In this document: positions 1 to 8,880 of the stretch, piece after piece
How the letters are laid out: every line of letters begins with the position of its first letter
Numbering within the stretch: position 1 is the stretch's first letter
NCBI GenBank assembly: GCA_050951005.1
Contig: JBMNIP010000005.1
Location: 225,886-289,885 of the forward strand
Direction: 5' to 3'
DNA: 64,000 bases
DNA from: UMGS1519 sp050951005
GTDB lineage: Bacteria; Actinomycetota; Coriobacteriia; Coriobacteriales; Eggerthellaceae
Translations under genes and position numbers: made by a program
The notes under the pieces: generated by a model
Seen by the model: only the letters and a program-made list of their open reading frames with translations
Database searches by the model: none
What the model was told of the DNA's origin: nothing

Positions 1-1155
1 TCCGATGACGATATCGCACACACCCACGAACGCAATGGTAATCAGGATGCCTGCAATCTGGCTCAACAGAAGGCTCGGGTCGCCGGTGTAGAACAATCCG
101 CCGTAATCGGTCCAGGACAAGCCCGGCACGCAGAACAATCCGGTCAGGATGCCGCCGGTGATGCCGCCGACGCAGTGGCAGCCGAAGGCATCAAGCGCGT
201 CATCGTAACCAAGCTTCGCCTTCAGCTTCGAGATAGCCAGGTAGCAAATAGGCGAAACGATGAGGCCCATGATCAGCGCCGCCCAGGGCTCGACGAAGCC
301 TGCTGCTGGAGTAATCACAACCAGGCCGGCAACCAGGCCGGTAGCGGCACCGACGAGCGTGGTCTTCTTGGTCATGGCGTGCTCGATGATCATCCAGGAG
401 ATCATGGCGGCGCCAGAGGCGACAACGGTATTCAGCAGGGCCAGACCGGCCGTTCCGTCGGCAGCGAACTCGGAGCCGGCGTTGAACCCGAACCATCCGA
501 ACCACAGGAGCGTGGCGCCGAGCATCACGAACGGAACGTTGTGTGCACGGTAGTTCATCATACCGAATCCTTTGCGCTTACCGCACAGGATGCAGAGGAT
601 CAGACCGGTAAGGCCGGAGGAGATGTGAACGACATCGCCGCCAGCAAAGTCGATAGCACCGACAATATCGCCGATCAAGCTGCCGTCGCCACCCCATACC
701 ATGTGAGCCAGCGGAGCATAGACGATAACCGACCAGATGGCGATGAACGCCAGGAACGGACCGAACTTCATACGGCCTGCAAGCGAGCCGCCGATGATCG
801 CCGTCGTAATCATGCAGAAGGCAAGCTGGAATACAATATCGATGATGGCCGGGTAGGTATCGCCTTCCGGAGCATTCGAAGCAGTATCCAGCATATCCTG
901 CACTGTGCTCAGGCACCCGATCTGATCAAATCCTCCGAAAAACGGTATCGACCCATCGCCGCCATAGGCAAACGACCAACCGAACAGTACCCATGTGATG
1001 GCAACCACGCCCATCACTGCAACGGACATGAACATGGTATTAACCACGTTCTTCCGGCGGGACATACCACCGTAGAAGAACGCCACGCCCGGCGTCATAA
1101 TCAGGACCAGCATCGTGCAGAGAAGCATGAATGCGGTCGCACCAGTATCGTACAT
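1..1155 (-). CDS. amt: Ammonium transporter (Amt family), 3' end beyond window
   Basis: Channel-type transporter that takes up ammonium across the cytoplasmic membrane. The reading frame is open from ATG 1155 to the window edge (385 codons), so only the C-terminal end is missing. An AAGGAGG ribosome-binding site precedes the start. The first segment carries the family pattern (PGVAFFYGGM) and the protein is hydrophobic with many membrane segments. Both pore 'twin' histidines are visible: one in APLAHMVWGG and one in DAFGCHCVGG. In the second motif a Cys replaces the usual Gly after His. No glnB/glnK partner lies within the window, but one could follow beyond base 1. Family assignment is confident; substrate is inferred from the family. 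Confidence 0.95.
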   Translation of the reverse strand, partial: MYDTGATAFMLLCTMLVLIMTPGVAFFYGGMSRRKNVVNTMFMSVAVMGVVAITWVLFGWSFAYGGDGSIPFFGGFDQIGCLSTVQDMLDTASNAPEGDTYPAIIDIVFQLAFCMITTAIIGGSLAGRMKFGPFLAFIAIWSVIVYAPLAHMVWGGDGSLIGDIVGAIDFAGGDVVHISSGLTGLILCILCGKRKGFGMMNYRAHNVPFVMLGATLLWFGWFGFNAGSEFAADGTAGLALLNTVVASGAAMISWMIIEHAMTKKTTLVGAATGLVAGLVVITPAAGFVEPWAALIMGLIVSPICYLAISKLKAKLGYDDALDAFGCHCVGGITGGILTGLFCVPGLSWTDYGGLFYTGDPSLLLSQIAGILITIAFVGVCDIVIG

Positions 1156-1429
1156 TTCCCTAACCTCCTTGCATTTCGTTCGACGATGTTCTCGTCAACT
1201 GACACATTTCAGTCTGCCTTTGCCCTGTTACGAAGCTGTTTCAGCCCTGTTTCAGGTACACATCGCCTTATGGAAAACAATGTTTCAACCTCCCGATTAG
1301 CACTCCCACAAACGGATTGCTTGTGAATCCCATGGAGCTCGTTTCTCTTTTGTGAAAGGGATTTACGTCAGCACAGCGCCTGCTAATATCGCCATCGCTT
1401 CGAGATGCATAACGGGTTGGGAGGAATCG

Positions 1430-2419
1430 ATGACACAGCACATCCGGGGAGTCCTTTGCTCTATCGGAGCAAGCGTGACCTGGGGTTTATCGGGAGCATG
1501 CGTTCAATGCCTGACAGCTCGATACGAAATCGGCTCGTTGGAGCTTACCTCGATCCGGATGCTGTTCGCCGGGATAACCTTCCTCGCCATCGTCGCATGG
1601 CGCAACCATTCCTTGCGCATCGAGACGGTGCACGATCGAAAAACCGTGCTCCGATTGGCAATCTTCGGTATTGTCGGTGTCTTCATCAGCCAATTCGCCT
1701 ATATACAGGCTATCGCAACCACCAATGCCGGAACGGCAACGGTGCTGTGCTGCTTGAATTCCGTCATACTGTTGGCGGCGGTCTGCCTGACGAAACGCAA
1801 AGCGCCCAAGCCCATCGAGGTCGCCGCAATCATCATGGCGCTGGGATCGGTCTGGCTGATTGCCACTGGAGGCAACCCTGAGAATCTTGCAATATCGCCG
1901 ATCGGACTGGCTTGGGGCATCTCTGCGGCTGGGTCGATTGCCTTCTATACCATTTATTCGAAGCCCATCATGGCGTCGCACGGTAACATCCCGGCACTTG
2001 CCATCGGCATGCTGTTCGGCGGCTTAACCAGCACCGCCTGCTCGCTTCCCCATTGGTCGATGCCTCAATTGGACCCCTTCGGCATCGTGCTCATTGCCGT
2101 TGTCGTGGTCTTTGGAACAGTGGTCACCTTCGCCCTGTACTTCCAAGCCGTGCTCGCATTGGAAGCGGTAGAAGTAGGCTCGCTGAGCGTAGTGGAACCG
2201 ATGGTTGCCACGGCCATGAGCGCCATCTGGCTGGGAAGCTCGTTTTCCCCTATCGATTACTTCGCATTTGCACTGATGTTAGCCATGGTCGTTCTTGTTT
2301 CGCACGCAGGGAGCGAACCGAACCGCACCGGCGCGCATCGAATTTCCTGGCATCGAATGGTCCAGGAACCGCTCCTCAAGATCTCTCGCCCTGCGATCCG
2401 CGCCGCGCTCAGGCGATAA
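1430..2419 (+). CDS. EamA/DMT-superfamily permease
   Basis: Drug/metabolite transporter-type membrane protein of 329 residues, with two repeats of about five membrane helices each. Substrate unknown; family members export amino acids, nucleosides or other small metabolites. The chosen start (MTQHIRGVL) has a GGGAGGAAT ribosome-binding site directly upstream; an in-frame ATG at 1352 lies further up without such a site. N-terminal motif SVTWGLSGA and the second-repeat pattern FYTIYSKPIM, followed by SLSVVEPMVATAMSAIWLG, are typical of EamA. It stands alone, diverging from amt. The tail after about residue 295 is basic and probably cytoplasmic. Confidence 0.88.
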   Translation: MTQHIRGVLCSIGASVTWGLSGACVQCLTARYEIGSLELTSIRMLFAGITFLAIVAWRNHSLRIETVHDRKTVLRLAIFGIVGVFISQFAYIQAIATTNAGTATVLCCLNSVILLAAVCLTKRKAPKPIEVAAIIMALGSVWLIATGGNPENLAISPIGLAWGISAAGSIAFYTIYSKPIMASHGNIPALAIGMLFGGLTSTACSLPHWSMPQLDPFGIVLIAVVVVFGTVVTFALYFQAVLALEAVEVGSLSVVEPMVATAMSAIWLGSSFSPIDYFAFALMLAMVVLVSHAGSEPNRTGAHRISWHRMVQEPLLKISRPAIRAALRR

Positions 2420-2534
2420 ACAGGCGGAATACACCCCTGCAATACTGCGAAGCGGCGCCTGAGCAGGGCGCCGTCTTCAATGGAACGTTTATCGGTAACC
2501 TTCATGACGAGCAAGCATATACAGCTGACGGTGG

Positions 2535-5069
2535 TTATTTCTCAGAACCGGTAGCGGAGCGCTTGCGTGAGGCCTTCCCGCTACCGCCCGACTTTGCCTT
2601 CTTGGCCGCCCGCGCCTTCTTGCGCGCCTCTTTCTCGGCTGCCTGGCGCTCCTTACCCGGGCACTTGAAATTCGGACACAGCCGCCAAGGACCGCGCTGG
2701 GTGTTCACCACGACGATAGGAGCACCGCAATCGGGGCATGTCTCCCCGGTCGCCTCTACCTTACCGTATTGGGGCAGAGGATAGCCGGTCCCGCACTCAT
2801 CGTAGTTCTCGCAACGGATGAAGCGCTTCAAAGTCCGAGGGTTCTTGTGGGCGATAAGCTTGGCTTCCTTGCCGTTTTCGGCACAGGCCTTACACGTCCC
2901 TACCACCACATCGGGCTCTACGTTTGTGGGGCAATTCGGATCGATGCAGATAACCCGGGGCTTCTGGCGAAACGCAGAAACCTTCACCTGCGGCATACCG
3001 CAAGTCGGGCAGGGGTCCTTAAGCGCCTCGACGCGTCCGCTGGGAAGGGGATAGGTGACATCGCATTCCGGCCAACCAGCACATCCGATAAACATCGAAT
3101 GGTTCTTCTGGCTCGCACGCAGCTGCAGGTCCTTGCCGCACTTCGGGCACTTCCCCACGTACGCATCGGCGGCCACGGCATCGGCAAGCGCCTCCTTCAC
3201 CTGCTCTTGCCTCGGCAACAGCTCCCCCAACTGTTCAGCCAGAAGATCACGCGACAAGTCGACCACCTGGGATTTCTTCTCAGAGCCCTCGGCGATTCGC
3301 GTCATCTGGCGTTCAAGGTCGGCGGTCATGTCGCTGCTGGTGATATGGGGAGCGTAGGTACCCAATGCATCGCAAACCGCCATCCCGAGCGCACTCGGCT
3401 CGATGGGGTTGTTCTGCACGTATTTAACCGCATACAGACGATCGATAATGGAATGGCGCGTGGACTTCGTTCCCAACCCGCGCTTCTCCATCTCCTGGAT
3501 GAGCTTGCCCTGCGAATAGCGCGCAGGCGGCTCGGTCTGCTTCTTCGTCAGCTTCGCGCCCTTGAAATCGAGCAGCTGCCCTTCCTCCATTGCCGGCAGT
3601 TGCTCGTCCTTCTTCAAGCCGTATGGGTAGATGGCACGGAATCCGGAAGTCGCCAGCACATCGCCGCGCGCAACGAACGGCTCTCCGCCAACTTGGATCG
3701 TCACCTTCGTGCCTTCGATGTAGGCCGGTTCGGACAGAGTAGCCAGGAATCGGCGGGCGATAAGGTTGTAGAGTTTGAATTCAGCCGGTCCCAGGTCGTC
3801 TGGCGTGGCCACGTTCGTAGGATAGATGGGAGGATGGTCGGTGGTCTCCTGCTTACCGCGCGTTGCCGTCAGGGTGCCTTTAGCCAACAGCTGCCGGCAA
3901 TAGGGTGCATAGGCGGGATTGCCGGACAAGCGCTTAACGGTCGCCTCAAGATCGAGCGAAGCCGGATAGACGGTGTTGTCGACGCGCGGATACGAGATAT
4001 AGCCATCCATATACAGGCTCTCTGCCAGCCGCATGGTACGTCCCGGGGTAATGCCTACCGAAGAAGCAGCCGCCATCAGCGATGTGGTGTTGAACGGCAC
4101 GGGCGGATTGACCCGCCGGCGCTTCCGCTCGATACCTTCGACCGAACCATGATCCTGCCCAGCCACGTGGTCCATAACGGCCTGAGCATCGGCCTCCTTC
4201 TTGAAGCGGGAATGAGCGTGGCCGACGGTGAACTCGTCCTCGCCATCACTGAAGTCGCCGGTAACCACCCAATAATCCTCGGGCTTGAATGCCAGACGCT
4301 CCCGTTCACGGGCCACCACCAGCGCCAGGGTCGGCGTTTGGACGCGACCGGCGGAACGGACGTTACCGTACCCGCCGAACTTGACCAATGTAAGATAGCG
4401 CGTCAGCACTGCACCCCAGATGAGATCGATTTCCTGGCGCGATTCACCTGCGTTGGCCAAGTTGAAGTCCATTTCCACAAGATTGTCGAACGCATGGGTA
4501 ATCTCTTCTTTGGTAATCGCAGAATAACGGGCGCGATATACTGGCGCGGTATCGTTGACCTCGCGCATCATCGAAAGCGCATCCATCCCGATAAGCTCCC
4601 CTTCGCGATCGAAGTCCGTGGCAATAATCAGCGAATCGGCCTTCTTCGCAAGATTCTTAAGAGCGCGGATGAGCTCCTTCTCTTTCGGAAGCTTCTCGAT
4701 AGGAGAATACACAAGATACGGAAGGGCATCCATCTTCCAGCCGCTGAGATCTATGCCATCTTCGAGGAACGGCTTACGTTTGCGTTTGTAGGGGGGCTTT
4801 TCGAGATTGGCCGGGATATGGGCCGAGATCTTGTTTCCATCTGCATCCACCCCACGCCATCCTCGGTTCTTCTTGTATTCGAGGCGTTTGACGAAATCGG
4901 GCTCCAAGATATGCCCGCGCAATCCGATGACTACGCAATCTTGTTTGTCTTTATCGGTAAAACGGTAGATGGGCGTCGAATAAACCTTATCGCTCTTCGG
5001 TTTCCCGATGCTGAGGAGCTCGGAGATCTTCTGGCCGGCGATATTCTTCTCGGTAACAATCAGTTTCAC
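2535..5069 (-). CDS. topA: DNA topoisomerase I (type IA), archaeal-like motifs
   Basis: Relaxes negatively supercoiled DNA by transient single-strand breakage. 844 residues. An N-terminal TOPRIM domain carries the metal-binding motif TDFDREGE (151-158); the catalytic tyrosine is Y360 in YISYPRVDN. Bacterial TopA usually reads DTDREGE and ITYMRTDS, so both motifs look like the archaeal TopA/reverse gyrase branch. The C-terminus has four zinc-ribbon-like Cys clusters (CPKCG, CPTCG, CKAC, CPDCG with their partner Cys pairs), then a Lys/Arg/Ala-rich tail likely to bind nucleic acid. Start MKLIVTEKN matches the expected N-terminus of the family. It is transcribed alone with about 255 nt of non-coding sequence upstream. 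Function certain; archaeal affinity is inferred from motifs. Confidence 0.95.
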   Translation of the reverse strand: MKLIVTEKNIAGQKISELLSIGKPKSDKVYSTPIYRFTDKDKQDCVVIGLRGHILEPDFVKRLEYKKNRGWRGVDADGNKISAHIPANLEKPPYKRKRKPFLEDGIDLSGWKMDALPYLVYSPIEKLPKEKELIRALKNLAKKADSLIIATDFDREGELIGMDALSMMREVNDTAPVYRARYSAITKEEITHAFDNLVEMDFNLANAGESRQEIDLIWGAVLTRYLTLVKFGGYGNVRSAGRVQTPTLALVVARERERLAFKPEDYWVVTGDFSDGEDEFTVGHAHSRFKKEADAQAVMDHVAGQDHGSVEGIERKRRRVNPPVPFNTTSLMAAASSVGITPGRTMRLAESLYMDGYISYPRVDNTVYPASLDLEATVKRLSGNPAYAPYCRQLLAKGTLTATRGKQETTDHPPIYPTNVATPDDLGPAEFKLYNLIARRFLATLSEPAYIEGTKVTIQVGGEPFVARGDVLATSGFRAIYPYGLKKDEQLPAMEEGQLLDFKGAKLTKKQTEPPARYSQGKLIQEMEKRGLGTKSTRHSIIDRLYAVKYVQNNPIEPSALGMAVCDALGTYAPHITSSDMTADLERQMTRIAEGSEKKSQVVDLSRDLLAEQLGELLPRQEQVKEALADAVAADAYVGKCPKCGKDLQLRASQKNHSMFIGCAGWPECDVTYPLPSGRVEALKDPCPTCGMPQVKVSAFRQKPRVICIDPNCPTNVEPDVVVGTCKACAENGKEAKLIAHKNPRTLKRFIRCENYDECGTGYPLPQYGKVEATGETCPDCGAPIVVVNTQRGPWRLCPNFKCPGKERQAAEKEARKKARAAKKAKSGGSGKASRKRSATGSEK

Positions 5070-5324
5070 ACGGTGCCCCTTTCCATAGATTTAACGTGCG
5101 AGGGGATAAACGCCGTAAATAATACCGTATGTTTTCTCAAGGGCAAGACTCGCACGGTAAAGTTTCCGTATGCAATCGGAATCGCTTTTCCTAACAAGAT
5201 GGAACGCCAGGACACCATCCGACCAGCTCATGACCGGTATGGCTGTCCATATGCAAAACGTGAATCAGAAACTCCCCCGCAGGAACGGATGTCCGTGCAA
5301 TAGGTTCTCGGTAGCGCCGAGGTC

Positions 5325-6368
5325 CTAAGCGGGCGAATTCTGGACAACCGAACGCTGCATGCGTCGGGAAGCCTTGCGCTCCTGTTCGGCCCTTTCCCGC
5401 TCGAGTACCGGTTTCATCGCAGCGATGGCGCATGCCAATTGCTCGTCGTCCGGCTCCTTGGTCGTGAGCTTCTGCATCTGCAGCCCCGGCCACAGAACAA
5501 TGCGAACAAGCTTCTTCTCGGGATGTGCCCCAGCCCACTTCACCGTGATCTCATACGACACGCCCGCGATTACTGGCATAAGAAGAACGCGCACTGTCAT
5601 GACCAGAACCAGCTTCGGAACGGTATCGTGTACACCCCATGCATCGATGAGGCCGTTGAGAGGCGTGATCGTGTAAATAAAAATCGCGATGATCATGACC
5701 ATGATCAGGAATGCCGTACCGCAGCGGACATGCAGGCGCGGGAACGACCGTGCATTCTCCGGGGTCAAGGGCAGACCGTGCTCGAAACAATGGATGGTCT
5801 TGTGCTCGGCGCCATGGAATTCGAACATGCGGGAAATATCTTTCATACGGCCGATAAGCCAGATATAGAAGATGAAGATACCGACACGCAGGATACCGTC
5901 GATGATATTCCAGAGCAGGGTGCGGTCGTCGTATTCGCCGACCATGACATTCGTGAGGATAGCCGGCGCAACGATGAAAAGCACGATGCCGAGACAGAGA
6001 CCGAGGATCATCGAGATCGCCATCGCCCCGGATCCGAATTCGAAATCGTCTTCCCCATCCTCGCCGTCGGGGCCGAAGGCATGTTGACTTGCAATGGAGA
6101 GCGCTTTGTATCCCAACACCAGGGATTCGAAAAACGCGGTGCACCCGCGGATAATCGGCCAGTACAGCCAACGGTTCTTCTCCTTGCCTGAGGCGAGGTC
6201 ATGCTCTTCAACATAAAGATTGCCATCAGGTTCGCGCACCGCCGCCGCCCAATTGTAGCGACCGCGCATCATGATTCCCTCGATCAGCGCCTGACCGCCG
6301 ACATGGGTTTTCAGCTGCCCGTCCTCCTCAAAGGCGCGGTAGGTATCTGAGTGTTTGTTAGACTTCAT
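5325..6368 (-). CDS. DUF1385/YqhQ-family membrane protein
   Basis: Integral membrane protein of 347 residues from ATG 6368; a TTG at 6386 in the same frame is an alternative start, and neither has a strong ribosome-binding site. The N-terminus GGQALIEGIMMRG, the central FEFHGAEHKTIHCFEHG and the motif RCGTAFLIMVM are hallmarks of the YqhQ/DUF1385 family. About six hydrophobic segments follow the first 90 residues. The C-terminal tail is charged (ERERAEQERKASRR). The biochemical role of the family is not established. In many Firmicutes and actinobacteria it sits near prfA/prmC; here it is a lone gene between topA and hsp20. Confidence 0.85.
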   Translation of the reverse strand: MKSNKHSDTYRAFEEDGQLKTHVGGQALIEGIMMRGRYNWAAAVREPDGNLYVEEHDLASGKEKNRWLYWPIIRGCTAFFESLVLGYKALSIASQHAFGPDGEDGEDDFEFGSGAMAISMILGLCLGIVLFIVAPAILTNVMVGEYDDRTLLWNIIDGILRVGIFIFYIWLIGRMKDISRMFEFHGAEHKTIHCFEHGLPLTPENARSFPRLHVRCGTAFLIMVMIIAIFIYTITPLNGLIDAWGVHDTVPKLVLVMTVRVLLMPVIAGVSYEITVKWAGAHPEKKLVRIVLWPGLQMQKLTTKEPDDEQLACAIAAMKPVLERERAEQERKASRRMQRSVVQNSPA

Positions 6369-6460
6369 TACCTGCGATTCGCTCAACTTTGCATGTGCCT
6401 ATATCATAGCCGCCCCATCCGGACGATACCGCGATATCGCAACAGCATCGTGAAAACCCC

Positions 6461-6496
6461 AAAAGAAGAAGGCGGAACCGCAACAGCAGTTCCGCC
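6461..6496 (-). terminator. Rho-independent terminator after hsp20
   Basis: Perfect 8-bp stem (GGCGGAAC / GTTCCGCC, arms 6471-6478 and 6489-6496) followed on the minus strand by TTCTTCTTTT. It lies about 45 nt past the hsp20 stop. Confidence 0.85.
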
Positions 6497-6543
6497 TTCG
6501 CTGGATCGGCATATGCGCGCCAATCCGTGTGGAGGATCTCGAA

Positions 6544-6972
6544 TTAATCTATGGAGATCTTACGTGCACCGTTGTCGTGCTGTTTCTTGGGCACGGTTAC
6601 TTTCAGCACGCCGTTCTCGAGCTTTGCCTGGATGGCATCCTCATCGCCATCTTTCAGCAGGATGCTCCTCGACATCGAGACGCGTGAACGTTCGCGGTAG
6701 AGGTACTCGCCCTGATCGTCTTTCTGCTCATCATCGTTCTGGTAATTGACCGAAATCGTCAACGTATCATTGTTGTGCTCGATATCGATATCGTTCTTGT
6801 CTACGCCCGGCATATCGGCCTCGACGGTGTATTCATTATCGGTCTCCTTGACATCGATTTTGAATCCGCCGCGAACGGCCTCGCTCGTCGGAGTCGTGAA
6901 GAAATCATCCAACAGGTTGTAGAGATCCGCAGGAGTGTTGTGCAGGTATGTGCGAGGAACCAGAGACATCAT
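6544..6972 (-). CDS. Small heat-shock protein Hsp20 (alpha-crystallin family)
   Basis: ATP-independent holdase chaperone that forms oligomers and binds unfolding proteins. 142 residues from ATG 6972 (MMSLVPRTY); the tandem ATG at 6969 would give one residue less. Purine-rich GAAGAGAAGTGG precedes the start. The N-terminal arm (LYNLLDDFF) is followed by an alpha-crystallin domain from about residue 40 (FKIDVKETDNEYTVEADMPG) to 135, including the conserved LENGVLKVTVPK. The in-frame codons upstream of 6972 are AT-rich and look non-coding. I see no convincing CIRCE or HAIR element in the 300 nt upstream, so heat-shock control is not evident from sequence. Confidence 0.94.
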   Translation of the reverse strand: MMSLVPRTYLHNTPADLYNLLDDFFTTPTSEAVRGGFKIDVKETDNEYTVEADMPGVDKNDIDIEHNNDTLTISVNYQNDDEQKDDQGEYLYRERSRVSMSRSILLKDGDEDAIQAKLENGVLKVTVPKKQHDNGARKISID

Positions 6973-7283
6973 GATTAACCACTTCTCTTCGAAACATCCG
7001 CTTCTCCACAGCTGATTGCTGCGGTTCATCACGGGCGGGAACCCTTTCGGTTCCCTTCCTTTTACGTCTGTTACTATAGCACGTTCTGAAAGAAAATCTA
7101 CATTGTTTGACTTAGATTTCATATTTCGTTCACTTTTAGGTTATTTGCGTGTTAAATATAGTGAAATCATCATCGTTTCTCAGCATAATCGCAGGTAAAA
7201 CGTGAGTTTCTAACGAGTCCTCTCAAGGAAGGATATACTGAGAAATCGAAACATAGACAACCAGCAAGGAAAAGAGAGAACGC
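6973..7283. other. Divergent intergenic region hsp20 / FAD dehydrogenase
   Basis: 311 nt, noticeably A+T-richer than the flanking genes. A TATAGT on the minus strand (around 7075) and a TATACT on the plus strand (around 7235) could be -10 elements for the two divergent genes, but neither has a good -35 at proper spacing. No gene or repeat is seen. Confidence 0.5.
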
Positions 7284-8693
7284 ATGCAGCAAGAATTCGA
7301 CGTCATAATCATCGGAGCGGGTCCTTCGGGTATCTTCTGCGCGTACGAGCTGCTGCGCACACAACCTTCGTTGCGCGTCCTGATCATCGAACGGGGTCAC
7401 GCTATAGAGCATCGAACCTGTCCGAAGCGAATCACGGGAGTGTGTGCGCACTGCAATCCCTGCTCGATTACCTCGGGATTCGCAGGTGCCGGCGCATTCT
7501 CCGATGGGAAGCTGTCGCTGTCTCCCGAAGTCGGTGGGTACTTGCCCGATTTCTTGGGACCCGAGCAAACCCGCCGTCTGATCCGCGAATCCGATGAAAT
7601 CTACCTTGCATTCGGGGCCGACACCCACGTATACGGTATTGATGATCCGCAGGCTATCGCGGCTATCCGCGCCAAGGCGCGCCGCGCCGGCCTTTCGCTG
7701 GTAGAATGCCCAATCCGCCACCTGGGAACCGAGGAAGGCGGCAAACTGTACCAACGCATGCAGAACCACCTTATCAGCGTTGGCGTGACGTTCGCCTTCG
7801 ACACTGCCGTCGCCGATATCATTATCGAGAACGGCAAGGCCGTCGGGGTCGTTACCGGTAGCGGCGAACGCTATTCAGCTCCTTCTGTGGTGGCGGCGGT
7901 AGGGCGCGTCGGCTCCGCCTGGCTGTCCGGCATCTGCAGACAGCACGGTATCGATACGGAAGTCGGCACCGTCGACATCGGCGTACGAGTAGAACTTTCC
8001 AACGATACGGTCTCAATCCTCAACGACGAGCTTTATGAGGCCAAGTTGAAATATGTGACTCCGACCTATCGGGACAAGGTTCGCACCTTCTGCACGAACC
8101 CCGGCGGCGAAGTCACGAGCGAGGTCTACGATGGCGATCTGATGACGGTAAACGGTCATGCCTACAAATCGACCGACCGAAAGACGGCCAACACCAATTT
8201 CGCCTTATTGGTATCCCAGCGTTTCACGAAGCCCTTCAAGACACCTATCTCCTATGGACGATCCATCGCACGGCTTGCCAACATGCTCTGTGACGGAAGC
8301 GTCATGGTGCAGACGCTCGGCGATATTCGTCGCGGGCGCCGTTCGACGGAGGCCCGCATTGCCGCCAACCCCATCCAACCGACCATGAAGGATGCCGTAG
8401 CCGGCGATTTGGCGCTTGCCCTTCCCCACCGCATCATGGTCGACCTGATGGAAATGATCGATGCCTTGGACAAGCTCGCTCCTGGCGTTGCTGCCGACGA
8501 AACGCTGTTATACGGCATCGAGGTAAAGTTCTACTCGAACATGGTCACGGTGACCCCTGAATTCGAAACGAATGTCAAAGGGTTGTACGCTATCGGCGAC
8601 GGAGCCTCGATTACCCACGGTCTGCAACAGGCGAGCGCAAACGGGCTTGCCGTTGCACGTGCCATCTTATCCGGGCATCGCAGCACCCGATAA
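7284..8693 (+). CDS. FAD-dependent dehydrogenase (COG2509-like)
   Basis: Flavoprotein of 469 residues, predicted cytoplasmic. The N-terminus is a Rossmann FAD-binding motif, IIIGAGPSGIF (residues 6-16), and the C-terminus has the second FAD contact typical of the family (GLYAIGDGASITHGLQQA, where GD binds the ribityl chain). A Cys-rich stretch, CPKRITGVCAHCNPC, lies near residue 50-65, as in related uncharacterised FAD dehydrogenases. Sequence between resembles glucose-inhibited division-like and BaiN-like flavoproteins only in general architecture. Ribosome-binding site AAGGAAAAGAGAG precedes the ATG. Substrate unknown; no operon partners. Confidence 0.85.
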   Translation: MQQEFDVIIIGAGPSGIFCAYELLRTQPSLRVLIIERGHAIEHRTCPKRITGVCAHCNPCSITSGFAGAGAFSDGKLSLSPEVGGYLPDFLGPEQTRRLIRESDEIYLAFGADTHVYGIDDPQAIAAIRAKARRAGLSLVECPIRHLGTEEGGKLYQRMQNHLISVGVTFAFDTAVADIIIENGKAVGVVTGSGERYSAPSVVAAVGRVGSAWLSGICRQHGIDTEVGTVDIGVRVELSNDTVSILNDELYEAKLKYVTPTYRDKVRTFCTNPGGEVTSEVYDGDLMTVNGHAYKSTDRKTANTNFALLVSQRFTKPFKTPISYGRSIARLANMLCDGSVMVQTLGDIRRGRRSTEARIAANPIQPTMKDAVAGDLALALPHRIMVDLMEMIDALDKLAPGVAADETLLYGIEVKFYSNMVTVTPEFETNVKGLYAIGDGASITHGLQQASANGLAVARAILSGHRSTR

Positions 8694-8880
8694 CCGATTG
8701 GCGCTTGCCTTCCTGAATATTCGCGATTCAAGAACGGTTCTACGGATGCCGTCTCGAGCAGGGACATTAGGTATCTGCAACTATCACGTTGGAAACCCGG
8801 TAAAGCCCCGGTAGCGCTCTTTCCTACCCTTTCCCCAGATGTCAGCTTAAAGGACTCGGCAACTTGAGAAAGGACCCATC

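Noticed and set aside
1297..1323. CIRCE-like element TTAGCACTC-N9-GATTGCTTG upstream of amt
   Set aside because: Only 6 of 9 bases of the second arm match, and neither neighbouring gene is a heat-shock gene. Probably chance.
175..1326. 383-codon open frame opposite amt
   Set aside because: The minus-strand frame is clearly an ammonium transporter; the plus frame is low complexity in charged residues and is a shadow.
2769..5303. 844-codon open frame antisense to topA
   Set aside because: No protein-like composition; results from the G+C-rich codon bias of topA on the other strand.
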